A stretch of DNA of 64,000 nt from Methanomassiliicoccales archaeon (GCA_014361295.1 JACIVX010000001.1:1710359-1774358), one strand, 5' to 3'; shown: positions 27,042 to 36,638, numbered from the stretch's first letter. A program made the numbers and translations. The notes: a model not told the origin generated them from the sequence alone.

Positions 27042-27563
27042 ATGGAACAGAAAGTTGAGCTCACTGCTGGTGATGCGATCAAAGCATTCCCCGCGTTTCC
27101 CGTTGCACTTGTTGCGATGGGAAATGGCGAGAGGAATATCATCACCGTCGGTATCGTGCACGCTATGTCTCTTAAGCCTGCGATTGTTGGCGTTGGCATT
27201 ATGCCTTCAAGACACAGCCACAAATTGATGCAAAAATACGATGATTTCTCAATCAATTTACCAGGCAAAGAACTTGTGAAGGAAGTCATGTTCTGCGGAA
27301 CCAAATCTGGCAAGGACGTTGATAAATTCAAAGAAACGAATCTCACGCCGGTGAAGGGAAAAAAGATTGCATCACCCTGCATCGGCGAATGTCTAGTCGT
27401 TATGGAATGCAAAAAAACAGGATCTCTTGATATCGGTGACAGGACATGGTTCTTTGGCGAAATCGTGCACGCTGAGGCCACTAAGGATTACACACGGGAC
27501 AAAGGTCTTCTTTACTGGGGCGGAGAATTTAGGCTACCCGGCGAGGTGATCTGGAGGAGGTAA
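27042..27563 (+). CDS. Flavin reductase-like (FMN-binding split barrel) protein, copy 2
   Basis: A 173-residue paralog of the protein at 25343: FPVALVAMG, NIITVGIVHAMSLKPAIVGVGI, SHKLMQKYDDFSINLPG, GKDVDKFKETNLTPV and DRTWFFGEIVHAEA. It is expected to bind FMN and act in electron transfer, partner unknown. AGAGGAGG lies nine bases before the ATG at 27042, a strong ribosome binding site. The frame ends in GGAGGAGGTAATGTG, which provides the ribosome binding site for the decayed aminotransferase just downstream, so the two once formed an operon. Confidence 0.87.
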   Translation: MEQKVELTAGDAIKAFPAFPVALVAMGNGERNIITVGIVHAMSLKPAIVGVGIMPSRHSHKLMQKYDDFSINLPGKELVKEVMFCGTKSGKDVDKFKETNLTPVKGKKIASPCIGECLVVMECKKTGSLDIGDRTWFFGEIVHAEATKDYTRDKGLLYWGGEFRLPGEVIWRR

Positions 27564-27564
27564 T

Positions 27565-28639
27565 GTGGACCTTCCTCCTTTCGATCTGGAGAATTGGTTG
27601 ATCAGATGCAAGGGCGCAAGGATCAATCTTGACCATAGCGGCGTCCCGTCTCCTTACGCCGACGGTTTCAACCCCCATGTTGACCAGTACGATATTGATG
27701 ATTATGAACTTTAGGAAAGGCTGATCGAACTCATCGCCTCAACCTATGGTGTTGAAAAGGAAAAGGTCGCCCCGTGCTTCGGCGCACAGAATGCCAATTA
27801 CTTCTCATTTCAGACAATTTTGAAATCGAGCGATCTTGTTGCGATTGAATCTCCCACATACATGCCGATTAAGTACTCGCCACTTCCATTTGCAACGTCT
27901 TCAATCTAACCAGAGATCCTTCTCATGATTTTCATTTTCTCGAGAAAGAAATTGAAGAATGTATAGAAAGAGGGGCAAGGGCTGTTGTTTTTACAAATCT
28001 CCATAACCCAAGCGCCTCCTCGCTTTCAAATGAAGCCCTTATGAGCATTCTCGAGATCACTTCGAGAAAGAAAACCGCGGTCATCTGCGATGAGATATAC
28101 CGAGAGATGCACTATGGTGACCCACCAGATCCCGTTGCGACTCTTAACGATAACGCAATTTCTGTTTCTGGCCTCACCAAACTTTACGGACTCGGTGATC
28201 TGAGGGTTGGATGGGTGCTCGCGCCGCCAGAGATCGCATCACGAATCGATCTTCTGAGGCTATACGTTGCTTATCGTCTTCCCGTGCGATCGGTCGCCGT
28301 CGCCATCGAAGCGATCAAGCGCAGAGATTGGTTCAGGGAACGGATGTTACGCATCGCGATGAGGAATTTCGCGGTTTTAAAGGAATGGCTCGAAGAGGAA
28401 AACCGAGTTTCATGTAAGTTTCCTCAGGGAGGACTTATGGCTCTCTTTAAACTGCCAAAAGGGATCGGCGATATGAAGTTCATCGAATATCTCCTCGATT
28501 GATTCTCTACGGCGGTGTGCCCTGGTCGTTACTTCGGCATAGGCGATCACATCAGAGTGACTTTCAGCTGTACAACCGCCGACTTCAAATCCGGACTTTT
28601 GAAAATATATCGATGGCGCTTGACAATCTTGGTGTTTGA
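27565..28639 (+). pseudogene. Decayed PLP-dependent aminotransferase (class I/II)
   Basis: Homology to a fold-type-I aminotransferase can be followed across the whole gap in shifting frames. It begins with GTG at 27565 behind GGAGGAGG: MDLPPFDLENWL, then an in-frame TAG at 27712-27714, then ERLIELIASTYGVEKEKV and APCFGAQNANYF. A shift near 27897 leads to LEKEIEECIERGARAVVFTN and the long frame 28041-28502 with VICDEIYREM and the PLP-lysine block SGLTKLYGLGDLRVGW. After another stop at 28500-28502 come VCPGRYFGIGDHIRVTF and, in a further frame, ISMALDNLGV ending at 28639. At least two stops and two shifts show a dead gene. Its original substrate is unknown. Confidence 0.85.
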
Positions 28640-29488
28640 TCACTCTGTTGGTACTTCCGCCCTCTTATATGAGCCGAGTACCTTGAGGAACGAAGCACGT
28701 CTCATCAGTTCAGTGAGCGCAGACTTGACATTCGGATCGTCGAAGTGCCCCTCGATGTCCACATAGAAGACATATTCCCACGGTTTGTCTCGCCGAGGCC
28801 TCGATTCGAGCTTGAGCATATTCACATTCCTGTCAGCGAAGGCACCAAGGCAGTAATGGAGGGCACCAGGCACATTCTTAGTCGCAAAGACGAGCGAGGT
28901 CTTGTCGCCAGATGGATTCAGCATTGCGGTCTTCTCGATGACAAAGAACCGCGTGTAATTGTTGTGGCTATTCTGAATTCCTTCCTTGAGGATTTTCATA
29001 TCGTATTCCTTGGCGGCCCTCGCACTCGCGATCGCCGCCTCCTCTTTCATCCCTCGTTTTTTTACCAGTTCAACGCTCCCAGCCGTGTCGTAGGCCGGAA
29101 TCTTTTCCCAGTGAGGATACCTTGAAAGAAAACTCCTGCACTGTCCGAGTGCCTGAGGATGACTATAGACCCTTCTCACATCCTCAATCTCCGCATCAGG
29201 ATGCCCGATGAGACAGTGGCGGATGAGCAGAATGATCTCCCCGACAACCGTTAGATCGTTTTCGAGGAGGAGATCGTTGACCTTCGTAACACTCCCCTCG
29301 ATCGAGTTTTCGACTGGGACGACGCCATGGCTTGCTTCCCCGTGGTTAATCGCTTCGAAAACGTCCTCGAACTCGGGACAGGGTAGCGTCTTAGTCCCTT
29401 CGCCAAAGAACCTATACACGGCATCTTCACTGTAAGCGCCCCGAATACCCTGGAACGCCACTTTTCGCTTCAATTCCTTGCTATTCAT
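28640..29488 (-). CDS. pheA: Prephenate dehydratase
   Basis: A 282-residue stand-alone prephenate dehydratase with a C-terminal ACT domain. The catalytic domain (residues 1-185) shows VAFQGIRGAYSEDAV, GVVPVENSIEGSV, VYSHPQALGQCRSFL and the substrate-site NNYTRFFVIE. The ACT domain has PGALHYCLGAFADRNVNM and the phenylalanine-binding LESRP motif, so feedback inhibition by phenylalanine is expected. It converts prephenate to phenylpyruvate. The ATG at 29488 has GGAGG five bases upstream and overlaps the lysC 3' end by eight bases; an ATG at 29509 is less likely. It is the last gene of the his-lysC run. The chorismate mutase is fused to tyrA elsewhere in the window. Confidence 0.95.
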   Translation of the reverse strand: MNSKELKRKVAFQGIRGAYSEDAVYRFFGEGTKTLPCPEFEDVFEAINHGEASHGVVPVENSIEGSVTKVNDLLLENDLTVVGEIILLIRHCLIGHPDAEIEDVRRVYSHPQALGQCRSFLSRYPHWEKIPAYDTAGSVELVKKRGMKEEAAIASARAAKEYDMKILKEGIQNSHNNYTRFFVIEKTAMLNPSGDKTSLVFATKNVPGALHYCLGAFADRNVNMLKLESRPRRDKPWEYVFYVDIEGHFDDPNVKSALTELMRRASFLKVLGSYKRAEVPTE

Positions 29489-30857
29489 GTTTGCCTCCGA
29501 AGAACTCATCGTGAACAGCTCTTATTGTTTTTTGAAGATCCTTTGCATCAACCGTGAAGTGATACGCAACCATTGATGCCCCAGCTGAAATCATCCCAAC
29601 GCTGACCCCTTCTTTTGACACGGCGGTGAAGACCCTAGCGGCGATCCCCTTTCTGTAGCCAAGTCCTTCACCGACGACACAAAGGAGGGCGATATCGTCG
29701 GTCGACTCGATTCTATCGACAATTCCCGTTTCAAGTTCCTCAAGCGCTTTTTCGGCGCGCTCAAGCGATTTTTTGTCGACAAGCATCGCGATGCAGGTTT
29801 GCGAGGTTGCGATTGAATAGATGTTGACACCAGCATCACTTAATTTCTGCGAAATACTCGAAAGGATGCCGAACTTATGCGCGGCGCCAGCGCCGTACAC
29901 TTTGATGACTGCCATGTCCTTCATATATGAAATGCTCTTGATGGTACCTGCTCTCTCAACACCACTCGGCCTGATGGTCGTTCCTTCCTTTTCTGGCTTG
30001 AAGACATTCTTGACCTTAATCGTGATGTTTTTCTCTCGCGCCGGCTCGACAGTTCTCGGGTGTAATACTTTCGCGCCAAAATACGATAATTCGGCGGCCT
30101 CATCGTATGAAAGATTTTCGATTGTCACCGCCTCGGGGACGAATTTTGGATCAACACTCATGAATCCATCTACATCCTTCCAGATTTCAAGTACCTGTGC
30201 ACCAATCGCATTTGCAATGACACTGGCACTGTAATCACTGCCATTTCTCCCAAAAACTGCGACGTGGCCCTCTTTCGTCCTTCCAAAGAAGCCTGTAACA
30301 ACAGGCACCTCCTGCCTGCCTAGCATTGCGATGAGTTTCGGTGCGATATTCCGTCTTGTCTCTTGGAGATCAGCGACTGCGTTGCCATATGGACCAACGG
30401 CCACGATGCCGAGCTCATCAGCATCGATCGGGGTTGCGTTCAATCCCATATCCTGTAACATCGCAGCAACAAGAACGACCGAAAGCCTCTCCCCGAAGCT
30501 CTGCACAAGATCCAATGATCGGGGTGTCAACTCTTCAAGGTAGGAGATACCATACAGGACTTTTTCGAGTTTTGCGAGTCTCTCAAGCAGAAGATCGATC
30601 GCACGCTGCTTTACGTCGAGGGCGTTAACAACACCGCCGAGGATTGCCATGTGTCTTTCTTTCAATTGACTGACGAAAGCCTCCACTTCTTCGTCCTTTC
30701 TCGTTTTAGAAACGAATGAGACAATCGAATCGGTCACACCCTGAACAGCACTGACGACGATGACCTTTGGCTCTTGATCTGAGGCGATGATTTCCCCGAC
30801 GCCGAGCATCGAATTGGCATCCGTTAACGAGCTGCCACCAAATTTCATGACTTTCAT
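29481..30857 (-). CDS. lysC: Aspartate kinase
   Basis: A 458-residue monofunctional aspartokinase. The N-terminal kinase domain starts with VMKFGGSSLTD and has RSLDLVQSFGERLSV, VTGFFGRTKEGHVAVFGRNGSDYSA (key residues GRNGSDYSAS) and EIWKDVDGFMSVDP. Two ACT domains follow from about residue 310 (GILSSISQKLSDAGVNIYSI; GIAARVFTAVSKEGVSVGMI), so amino-acid feedback control is likely. It makes aspartyl phosphate, the substrate of Asd, whose gene is in the aromatic run at 40616. The four-base overlaps with the PHP gene upstream and the overlap with pheA downstream place it in the his transcript. Confidence 0.96.
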   Translation of the reverse strand: MKVMKFGGSSLTDANSMLGVGEIIASDQEPKVIVVSAVQGVTDSIVSFVSKTRKDEEVEAFVSQLKERHMAILGGVVNALDVKQRAIDLLLERLAKLEKVLYGISYLEELTPRSLDLVQSFGERLSVVLVAAMLQDMGLNATPIDADELGIVAVGPYGNAVADLQETRRNIAPKLIAMLGRQEVPVVTGFFGRTKEGHVAVFGRNGSDYSASVIANAIGAQVLEIWKDVDGFMSVDPKFVPEAVTIENLSYDEAAELSYFGAKVLHPRTVEPAREKNITIKVKNVFKPEKEGTTIRPSGVERAGTIKSISYMKDMAVIKVYGAGAAHKFGILSSISQKLSDAGVNIYSIATSQTCIAMLVDKKSLERAEKALEELETGIVDRIESTDDIALLCVVGEGLGYRKGIAARVFTAVSKEGVSVGMISAGASMVAYHFTVDAKDLQKTIRAVHDEFFGGKHE

Positions 30858-31513
30858 CGCCCCCTCACCCTCCTGATGATTTCCACTGGGTTATCTCTCA
30901 CCGCTCTTTCAGCCTCTGCCCTCGCCAGGCCAGCACCCATCGCAATCACGATTGCCTCCTCTTCGCTGAGCAGGTCTTTCGCGTAATGCGCGTCTGTATT
31001 GACGATCATCTTTGCACCGACTTCACTAGCGATTTTTGCAACATGGCCGTTCGTCGCTGAATGCGCACTTCTCGAAGTGATTTCGAGTGCGATTCCGTTG
31101 TCCTTTGCGATCTGGGCTTCTTCAAGTGTGATAAAGCCAGGGTGAGCAAGCACATCGACCTCGGGATTACTCACGGCAACTCTGTTCGTTCCTGGCTCGA
31201 CGGGCTCACTGATTGTTTCGCCATGAACGACGATCAGCTGAGCGCCGAGTCTTCTCGCTTCGGTGATCGCGACATCTATTTTCGAAGCCGGTACATGCGT
31301 TAATTCAACGCCGAGAATGACTTCAATGTCCCATTCTGAAGCGAGATGACAGTCTCTTCGTGTCTCATTAATAACTCTCTCCATTGTCGAAAGTGAAACA
31401 TGATCGGTCAAAGCGATCGCCCGATGTCCCTTCGCGACCGCTCGTCTTGCAAGTTCAATTGGAAGAAGTTCGCCATCGCTCAGCAGTGTATGTGTATGAA
31501 GATCGATCCTCAT
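30854..31513 (-). CDS. PHP-domain phosphatase, probable histidinol-phosphatase
   Basis: A 219-residue PHP-family metal-dependent phosphoesterase. The metal-binding motifs are [13 protein letters not shown] near the N-terminus, ALTDHVS, GVELTHV, VVHGET, LAHPGFI, and a final [10 protein letters not shown]. Archaeal members in his clusters are annotated as histidinol-phosphate phosphatases. This operon otherwise lacks a histidinol-phosphatase (the HisB here has only the dehydratase domain), so the gene fills that gap well; the activity is inferred. It overlaps hisIE and lysC by four bases on either side, which ties its expression to both. Confidence 0.85.
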   Translation of the reverse strand: MRIDLHTHTLLSDGELLPIELARRAVAKGHRAIALTDHVSLSTMERVINETRRDCHLASEWDIEVILGVELTHVPASKIDVAITEARRLGAQLIVVHGETISEPVEPGTNRVAVSNPEVDVLAHPGFITLEEAQIAKDNGIALEITSRSAHSATNGHVAKIASEVGAKMIVNTDAHYAKDLLSEEEAIVIAMGAGLARAEAERAVRDNPVEIIRRVRGR

Positions 31514-32115
31514 TTTCTTCGCTCCGAAAGAACTCTATAAACTTCCGTGATCGGGAGGTCCATTTTCTCAAGTAAAACCATGAAATGGTAAATGAGGTCT
31601 GCGGTCTCCCACGCTTCTTGTTTGGGATCACCATTTTTCGCAGCAAGAATTAGCTCTGTCGCCTCTTCAACGATTTTCTTCAGCAGCTTGTCCTCGTCTT
31701 TGAATAATTTAGATGTGTAGCTCTCTTCTTTGGGATTTATCTTCCTATCTCGAATCACCCTGCGGAGTTCTGGTATAATTGCGGCGGTACTCCTCGTATC
31801 GCCATAAATGACCTCCTCAAAGCATGAAGGTCTGTTAAGATGACAGGCGTTGCCCGTCTGGCGAACCCTCACGAGGAGAGTATCTAAATCACAATCCGTC
31901 TGTATAGAAACGATATCCTGCACGTTGCCCGAAGTCTCACCCTTCATCCAGAGTTTCTTCCTCGACCTGCTGTAGAAGTGTGTTTTCCCCGTCTCGATCA
32001 TCTTTTGGCAAGCTTCCTCGTTCGCATAGGCCATCATTAGGACCTCGTTTGTCTCTGCATCTTGAACGATAACGGGAATGAGACCATTTTCATCGAATTT
32101 GAGTTTCGAAATCAT
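31510..32115 (-). CDS. hisIE: Phosphoribosyl-AMP cyclohydrolase / phosphoribosyl-ATP pyrophosphatase fusion
   Basis: A 201-residue bifunctional protein. Residues 1-110 are His[21 protein letters not shown], the metal site [11 protein letters not shown] and the [13 protein letters not shown] block. Residues about 115-200 are His[26 protein letters not shown], then [16 protein letters not shown]. It catalyses the second and third steps of histidine synthesis. The two domains are separate proteins in many archaea, so the fusion is notable. It overlaps hisF upstream and the PHP gene downstream by four bases each. Confidence 0.95.
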   Translation of the reverse strand: MISKLKFDENGLIPVIVQDAETNEVLMMAYANEEACQKMIETGKTHFYSRSRKKLWMKGETSGNVQDIVSIQTDCDLDTLLVRVRQTGNACHLNRPSCFEEVIYGDTRSTAAIIPELRRVIRDRKINPKEESYTSKLFKDEDKLLKKIVEEATELILAAKNGDPKQEAWETADLIYHFMVLLEKMDLPITEVYRVLSERRK

Positions 32116-32870
32116 CTGACGAGAATCCCCCTTTCTTGCAAATACTCTTTGACCTGCCGAACAGTGTAGATGCCGTAGTGGAAGATCGAGGCCGCCAGCG
32201 CGGCATCTGCATCGGTTTGAGAGAAGACTTCATAGATGTGCTCGAGCGTACCACATCCTCCCGAAGCGATTACTGGAATACCAACCGCCTCACTCACCGC
32301 TGCCGTTAGTTCGATATCATAGCCGTTCTGAGTCCCATCCGCATCCATGCTCGTCAACAAAATCTCGCCTGCTCCGAGCTCTTCTACTCGAATCGCCCAG
32401 TCAATTGCATCTAGAGATGTCCGCCGTCTTCCTCCGTGCGTATAGACGAGCCACGAATCTTTTTCCCTTTTCGCGTCAATCGCGACAACAACGCACTGCC
32501 TTCCGAAGTCCTCCGCACACAGTGTAATCGTTTCGGGGTTTTCTACGGCAACGGTGTTGATCGACACTTTGTCTGCACCAGCGAGCAGCGCATCCCGCAT
32601 GTCGTCACGGCTTCGGATTCCACCGCCGACCGTCAAGGGAACGAAAACCTTTTCCGCTGTCTTTCTGACAACATCGAGAAGCGTTTTTCTTCCTTTCACG
32701 CTTGCAGAAATATCGAGAAAGACGATTTCGTCTGCTCCCTGCTTCTCGTACTCTGCGGCCATATCGGGCGGATACCCAACGCCCCGGAGATTCTGAAATT
32801 TGACACCCTTGACAACACCCTCTTCGGTCACATCAAGGCATGGAATGATTCTCTTGGCCAGCAGCGTCAT
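32112..32870 (-). CDS. hisF: Imidazole glycerol phosphate synthase, cyclase subunit HisF
   Basis: A 252-residue TIM barrel of the HisA/HisF family. Diagnostic residues are [19 protein letters not shown] (catalytic Asp in CLDV), [47 protein letters not shown] (second catalytic Asp) and [12 protein letters not shown]. It uses ammonia made by HisH to cyclise the PRFAR intermediate into imidazole glycerol phosphate and AICAR. Its partner hisH is three genes upstream in the same run. It overlaps hisB and hisIE by four bases. Confidence 0.97.
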   Translation of the reverse strand: MTLLAKRIIPCLDVTEEGVVKGVKFQNLRGVGYPPDMAAEYEKQGADEIVFLDISASVKGRKTLLDVVRKTAEKVFVPLTVGGGIRSRDDMRDALLAGADKVSINTVAVENPETITLCAEDFGRQCVVVAIDAKREKDSWLVYTHGGRRRTSLDAIDWAIRVEELGAGEILLTSMDADGTQNGYDIELTAAVSEAVGIPVIASGGCGTLEHIYEVFSQTDADAALAASIFHYGIYTVRQVKEYLQERGILVR

Positions 32871-33424
32871 TCCCTCCTGATTCGAGGCGTCTCCTTCGTG
32901 CTCAGTATATCTTTTCTTTGTAATGCCGCATTCTTGAGCGCCAATCCAAGCGCCTTGAATGTCGCCTCGATGATGTGATGTTCATCAAATCCCCTCTGGA
33001 CGATCACATGAAGTGTGATCCCTGACGCCATTGCAAAACTTCTTAAGAAGTGGCGGTAGAGATCATTGGGGCATTCAATGTCTGCGTATGGGCGATCGAT
33101 TAGATCGACCGCGACGGTGACCAATGCATCGTCCATTGGAACAGTTGCGCTCGAAATTCTCTCAACGGGTGTATCATGAATCGCTTGTCGGAGGGCCATG
33201 CCCAGAGCGATCGCCGCGTCCTCAATGAGGTGGTGTTCATTGTCCCCTACAAGTTTCATCATGAGATCGAACGACGCATATTTCCCGAGGGTCTCAAGCA
33301 TATGGCGGAGGAATTGATCTTCGCATTCAATCTGACCAGTGCCACTACCGTCGAGCACTATCGAGATCTCGATATCAGTCTCTTTCGTCTTCCTGCTGAG
33401 GTTCGCCATTCTTTTTTTCATCAT
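32867..33424 (-). CDS. hisB: Imidazoleglycerol-phosphate dehydratase
   Basis: A 185-residue stand-alone dehydratase. The pair of metal-binding motifs [12 protein letters not shown] and [17 protein letters not shown] is present, with HML and the substrate-binding Arg/Lys residues in the expected order. It dehydrates imidazoleglycerol phosphate to imidazoleacetol phosphate. No haloacid-dehalogenase histidinol-phosphatase domain is fused, in line with the separate PHP phosphatase downstream. The first motif reads HHLIEDAAI instead of the common HHTVEDVAI, a mild change. The ATG six codons into the frame is an alternative start. It overlaps hisA and hisF by four bases. Confidence 0.95.
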   Translation of the reverse strand: MMKKRMANLSRKTKETDIEISIVLDGSGTGQIECEDQFLRHMLETLGKYASFDLMMKLVGDNEHHLIEDAAIALGMALRQAIHDTPVERISSATVPMDDALVTVAVDLIDRPYADIECPNDLYRHFLRSFAMASGITLHVIVQRGFDEHHIIEATFKALGLALKNAALQRKDILSTKETPRIRRE

Positions 33425-34134
33425 CTCCGCCTCCAGACATCACTCGGAGCGATCCCACCGGTGTACATGGCCATTCCCACGACCGCGGCACACGCACCGA
33501 GTTTCTCGAGTAAATTGATGTCTTCTCTATTCTTTATTCCGCCGGCGACGAAAACATTGTGAGGGCATTGATCGATGAATGCCTTTGTTTTTGTTGCATC
33601 GATTCCGGCGTTCTTGCCCTCGACATCGACGTCCGTGTAGAGAACACCGGCAAGAGGGAGCGCTGTGATATTCCGAAAGATCTCGTCCAGAGTGATCATC
33701 GTTGGCTCCTGCCAACCTTTAATGAGGACTTTACTCTCCCGCACATCGATTGCGAGCATCAGTTTACCTGGCCATTTCTCTGCCATACATTTAAGCCAGG
33801 GACGGTCAAGGATCCCCTTCGTCCCTGTGATAACCCTTGAGGCACCAAATGATATTAAATCAGCGATCATCGATTCCGATCGGACTCCTCCTCCGACCTG
33901 GATGGGAATTTCTATTTCCGCCAGAATTCTCCGGATGATTGGAAGGTTGCTTCCTTTCCCCATCGCTGCGTCAAGATCGATGACATGGAGGCCGGGCGCG
34001 CCCCTATCTTCCCAGTCGTGAGCTACCGCAATTGGATCAGGGAGTACGATTCGCTCCGTGCCAGGAACGCCACCAACGAGTTGCACGACTTTTCCGTTCA
34101 TGATGTCGATCGCCGGCAGGACGATCAAAGGCAC
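33421..34134 (-). CDS. hisA: Phosphoribosylformimino-AICAR ribotide isomerase HisA
   Basis: A 237-residue TIM barrel: VLPAIDIMNGKVVQLVGG with the catalytic Asp, LHVIDLDAAMG, IPIQVGGGVRSESMI, GASRVITGTKG, and LYTDVDVEGKNAG with the second catalytic Asp. It opens the ribose ring of ProFAR by an Amadori rearrangement. It overlaps hisH by ten bases and hisB by four. Relative to HisF it has the double-phosphate-binding pattern of HisA. No sign of a dual HisA/TrpF role is visible in the short sequence features I can read. Confidence 0.95.
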   Translation of the reverse strand: MPLIVLPAIDIMNGKVVQLVGGVPGTERIVLPDPIAVAHDWEDRGAPGLHVIDLDAAMGKGSNLPIIRRILAEIEIPIQVGGGVRSESMIADLISFGASRVITGTKGILDRPWLKCMAEKWPGKLMLAIDVRESKVLIKGWQEPTMITLDEIFRNITALPLAGVLYTDVDVEGKNAGIDATKTKAFIDQCPHNVFVAGGIKNREDINLLEKLGACAAVVGMAMYTGGIAPSDVWRRR

Positions 34135-34724
34135 CCCTCCGCGAATTCAACAAAATTCAATAAGAATTTGAGACCATATGTGCTGCTCTTTTCAGGATGG
34201 AACTGTGTTCCGTAGGTATTTCTCTTTCTGACTATTGAGGGAAACTCCTCACCATAGTGCGTCCTTCCGACGATGATGTTTTCTTGAGGATCGCCTCGAT
34301 AGGAGTGAGCAAAGTAGAAGAATTTCGAGTCAATGCCGTGGAGAATTGAATCTTCGCCAGCGACTGTGTTCCACCCCATGTGCGGAATTTTGTTTGCTTT
34401 CAATTTGATAACTCGGCCTTTCATAAAGCCCAGACCTGGTCTTGAACCCTCTTCGCTACCTTCGAATAGAATCTGCATCCCGATGCAGATTCCCAAGCAA
34501 GGTGTCCCTTCGTTCAATCGTCTTACGATCTCATCCTTGATCGAAAGAAGTCTTTCCATAGTTCGGCTGAAGGCACCAACACCGGGCAAAACAATGCATT
34601 CCGCATCGAGAAGTAAATTCAAATCACTGGCAATTGAAACTTCAGCTCCGCAGTTTTCTAGGGCTTTTCTGATGCTGTGCAAATTACCGACACCGTAATC
34701 GGCGATCGTAATCCTCACCGGCAC
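34125..34724 (-). CDS. hisH: Imidazole glycerol phosphate synthase, glutaminase subunit HisH
   Basis: A 199-residue class-I glutamine amidotransferase. The sequence begins ITIADYGVGNLHSIRKALE; the nucleophile is the Cys in CLGICIGMQILFEGSEEG, and the catalytic His-Glu pair lies in GTQFHPEKSS. It hydrolyses glutamine and passes ammonia to HisF. Overlaps of ten bases with both hisC and hisA show tight coupling. Confidence 0.96.
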   Translation of the reverse strand: MPVRITIADYGVGNLHSIRKALENCGAEVSIASDLNLLLDAECIVLPGVGAFSRTMERLLSIKDEIVRRLNEGTPCLGICIGMQILFEGSEEGSRPGLGFMKGRVIKLKANKIPHMGWNTVAGEDSILHGIDSKFFYFAHSYRGDPQENIIVGRTHYGEEFPSIVRKRNTYGTQFHPEKSSTYGLKFLLNFVEFAEGCL

Positions 34725-35764
34725 TCCTCAAGCACCTCCTTGATCAGTTGGAGAAGACGTTCGTTCATTTCCCTCGTCCCGACGGTGACTCTCACACAGT
34801 TTTCCAGCCTCCTGACTTTTCCAAAATCCCTGATGAGGATGCCCTTTTGTGCGAGTTTTGAAACAAGAGTTTCCGAGCTTATTGGCGATTTTGCCAGTAC
34901 GAAATTTGCATCGGAAGGATAGACTTTGAATCCGATCGCCATCAGTCCTTTAGACACAAATTCTCTCTCCCTTTTGACTGCCTCCACGGTCTTCATCACA
35001 AAGTCCTGTCGGTTTAGTGCGGCGATCGCTATCTTTTCGCTGATGATGTTGAGGCTCAGCGGTGTCTTCGCCCTCAGCAGGACATTTGCAAGATGAGGAT
35101 TCGCGATCGCGTATCCAATTCTCAGGCCAGCAAGTCCGTAAGCCTTAGAAAATGTTCTCGTAACGATGAGATTATCATATTCGTTGACGAGCGGAACGAA
35201 GGACTGATTCGAGAATTCAGCATAAGCCTCGTCAACGATCACAGGACGATCCACGCCTTCGATGATCTCCCTCACATCTTTCATTCTAAAGCTATTTCCC
35301 GTTGGATTATTCGGCGTGCTGAGTAGGACGACTTTCCCTTCTGTTGCATTGATCGCCTCAGGATCCAATTGGAACCGTTCGTCGAGGTCCACGTTGACCA
35401 CAATCCCACCATTGACTTTGACAAAAAACGCATGCAATGCGTAGGTCGGGTGGGGCATAACAACTTTCTCTCCAGACTCGATGAACGCCTTGATACATAC
35501 ATCGAGGATCTCGTCAGATCCATTTCCAGCGACGAAATTGTTCATTTCGAGGCCATAAAATCCAGCAAGCGCTCTTCTTAAATCATCAGAATAGGTCGTT
35601 GGGTAATTGTTGAGATCAGTGTTGGTCAATTCCTGCAGAACTTCCATTATAACCGGGTTCGGTCCAAAAAGGTTCGCGTTATTGTCCATCCTGAACGCTC
35701 TCACAGTCGGACTGTAATACAGAGAGATGTCGCGCAGCGTCGATTTAATCCACTTTTCGATCAT
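34715..35764 (-). CDS. hisC: Histidinol-phosphate aminotransferase
   Basis: A 349-residue fold-type-I aminotransferase of the HisC subgroup: RMDNNANLFGPNP, FVAGNGSDEILD, LLSTPNNPTGNSF, VIVDEAYAEFS, and the PLP-binding lysine in TRTFSKAYGLAGLRIGY. Near the C-terminus are LIRDFGK and CVRVTVGTREMNE. It converts imidazoleacetol phosphate and glutamate to histidinol phosphate. It lies ten bases after hisG and overlaps hisH by ten bases. Confidence 0.96.
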   Translation of the reverse strand: MIEKWIKSTLRDISLYYSPTVRAFRMDNNANLFGPNPVIMEVLQELTNTDLNNYPTTYSDDLRRALAGFYGLEMNNFVAGNGSDEILDVCIKAFIESGEKVVMPHPTYALHAFFVKVNGGIVVNVDLDERFQLDPEAINATEGKVVLLSTPNNPTGNSFRMKDVREIIEGVDRPVIVDEAYAEFSNQSFVPLVNEYDNLIVTRTFSKAYGLAGLRIGYAIANPHLANVLLRAKTPLSLNIISEKIAIAALNRQDFVMKTVEAVKREREFVSKGLMAIGFKVYPSDANFVLAKSPISSETLVSKLAQKGILIRDFGKVRRLENCVRVTVGTREMNERLLQLIKEVLEECR

Positions 35765-35774
35765 CGTATGTCAC

Positions 35775-36638
35775 CTACGGTACCATTCTGTCGATTGGTA
35801 CGATGAGAATGCCAGTCGCTCCGAGTGATTTGAGTCGAATGACAGCGTCGTACACCTTATCCTTATCAACTACGACATGAATCGCAACGACATCGTCTCG
35901 GCCCATGATGTTCATGATCGTGGGTCCTGCAATACCAGGAAGAAATTTCTTGACCTCGTCAAGGGCTTTTACCGGCACATCCGCCATTAAATATTTCTTG
36001 TTCTCGGCATCCGATACACTCTTGATCGCCGCTGATAACTCATCGATTTGTTTCCTCTTGTTCTTCACACTCTCCTTATTGCCTATGAGAACGGCATTAG
36101 ACTCAACAATTGTGGCAATTTCTTTGAGTCTGTGTGTTCTGAGCGTGGAGCCAGTTGAAACGAGATCGACGATAAGGTCAGCGACGCCAATGTGCGGTGT
36201 CACCTCCGTCGCACCAGAAACGACCGAAATCTTAACCCTCTTCCCCATTTTTGAAAAGAAACGCTGGGTTAGATTTGGAAACGAGGTCGCAACGGTCGAA
36301 TCGTCTTTGATTTCTTCGATCGAATTAATATTGGTGTTTTCAGGTACAGCGACCACGAGTCTACAGTATCCGTAATTAAGCTCGACGAGCGTAACAACAT
36401 CGAGATCGGCCTCGAGAACAAGATCTTTTCCTGTGATACCAGCATCAACAACTCCCTGATGCACAAATCGCACAATATCCTGAGCCCTCAGGAACATAAC
36501 TTCGAGATCTCTCTCTTTCACCGACGCGAATAGCTTTCGCTCCGATCCGTCCTCGATCTCAATACCCGCCTGTTTCATGATCTGGACAGATCGCTCGCTT
36601 AACCGTCCCTTATTCGGTAAGGCGACCCGCAATGCCAT
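35775..36638 (-). CDS. hisG: ATP phosphoribosyltransferase, long form HisG
   Basis: A 287-residue long-form HisG: LRVALPNKGRLSERSV at the N-terminus, VDAGITGKDLVLEAD, TSFPNLTQRFF, and the PRPP-binding region VSGATEVTPHIGVADLIVD. The extra C-terminal HisG_C domain (from about residue 215: DVPVKALDEVKKFLPG; VPIDRMVP at the end) is the ACT-like part that binds histidine, so the enzyme is self-regulated and needs no HisZ. It catalyses the first committed step. GGTGA lies four bases before the ATG at 36638. It is the first gene of the ten-gene run; the promoter and an inverted repeat are just upstream. Confidence 0.96.
   Translation of the reverse strand: MALRVALPNKGRLSERSVQIMKQAGIEIEDGSERKLFASVKERDLEVMFLRAQDIVRFVHQGVVDAGITGKDLVLEADLDVVTLVELNYGYCRLVVAVPENTNINSIEEIKDDSTVATSFPNLTQRFFSKMGKRVKISVVSGATEVTPHIGVADLIVDLVSTGSTLRTHRLKEIATIVESNAVLIGNKESVKNKRKQIDELSAAIKSVSDAENKKYLMADVPVKALDEVKKFLPGIAGPTIMNIMGRDDVVAIHVVVDKDKVYDAVIRLKSLGATGILIVPIDRMVP

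Noticed and set aside
27712-27714. TAG in the aminotransferase as a pyrrolysine codon
   Set aside because: The gene has further frame shifts and another stop, so a recoded TAG would not rescue it.
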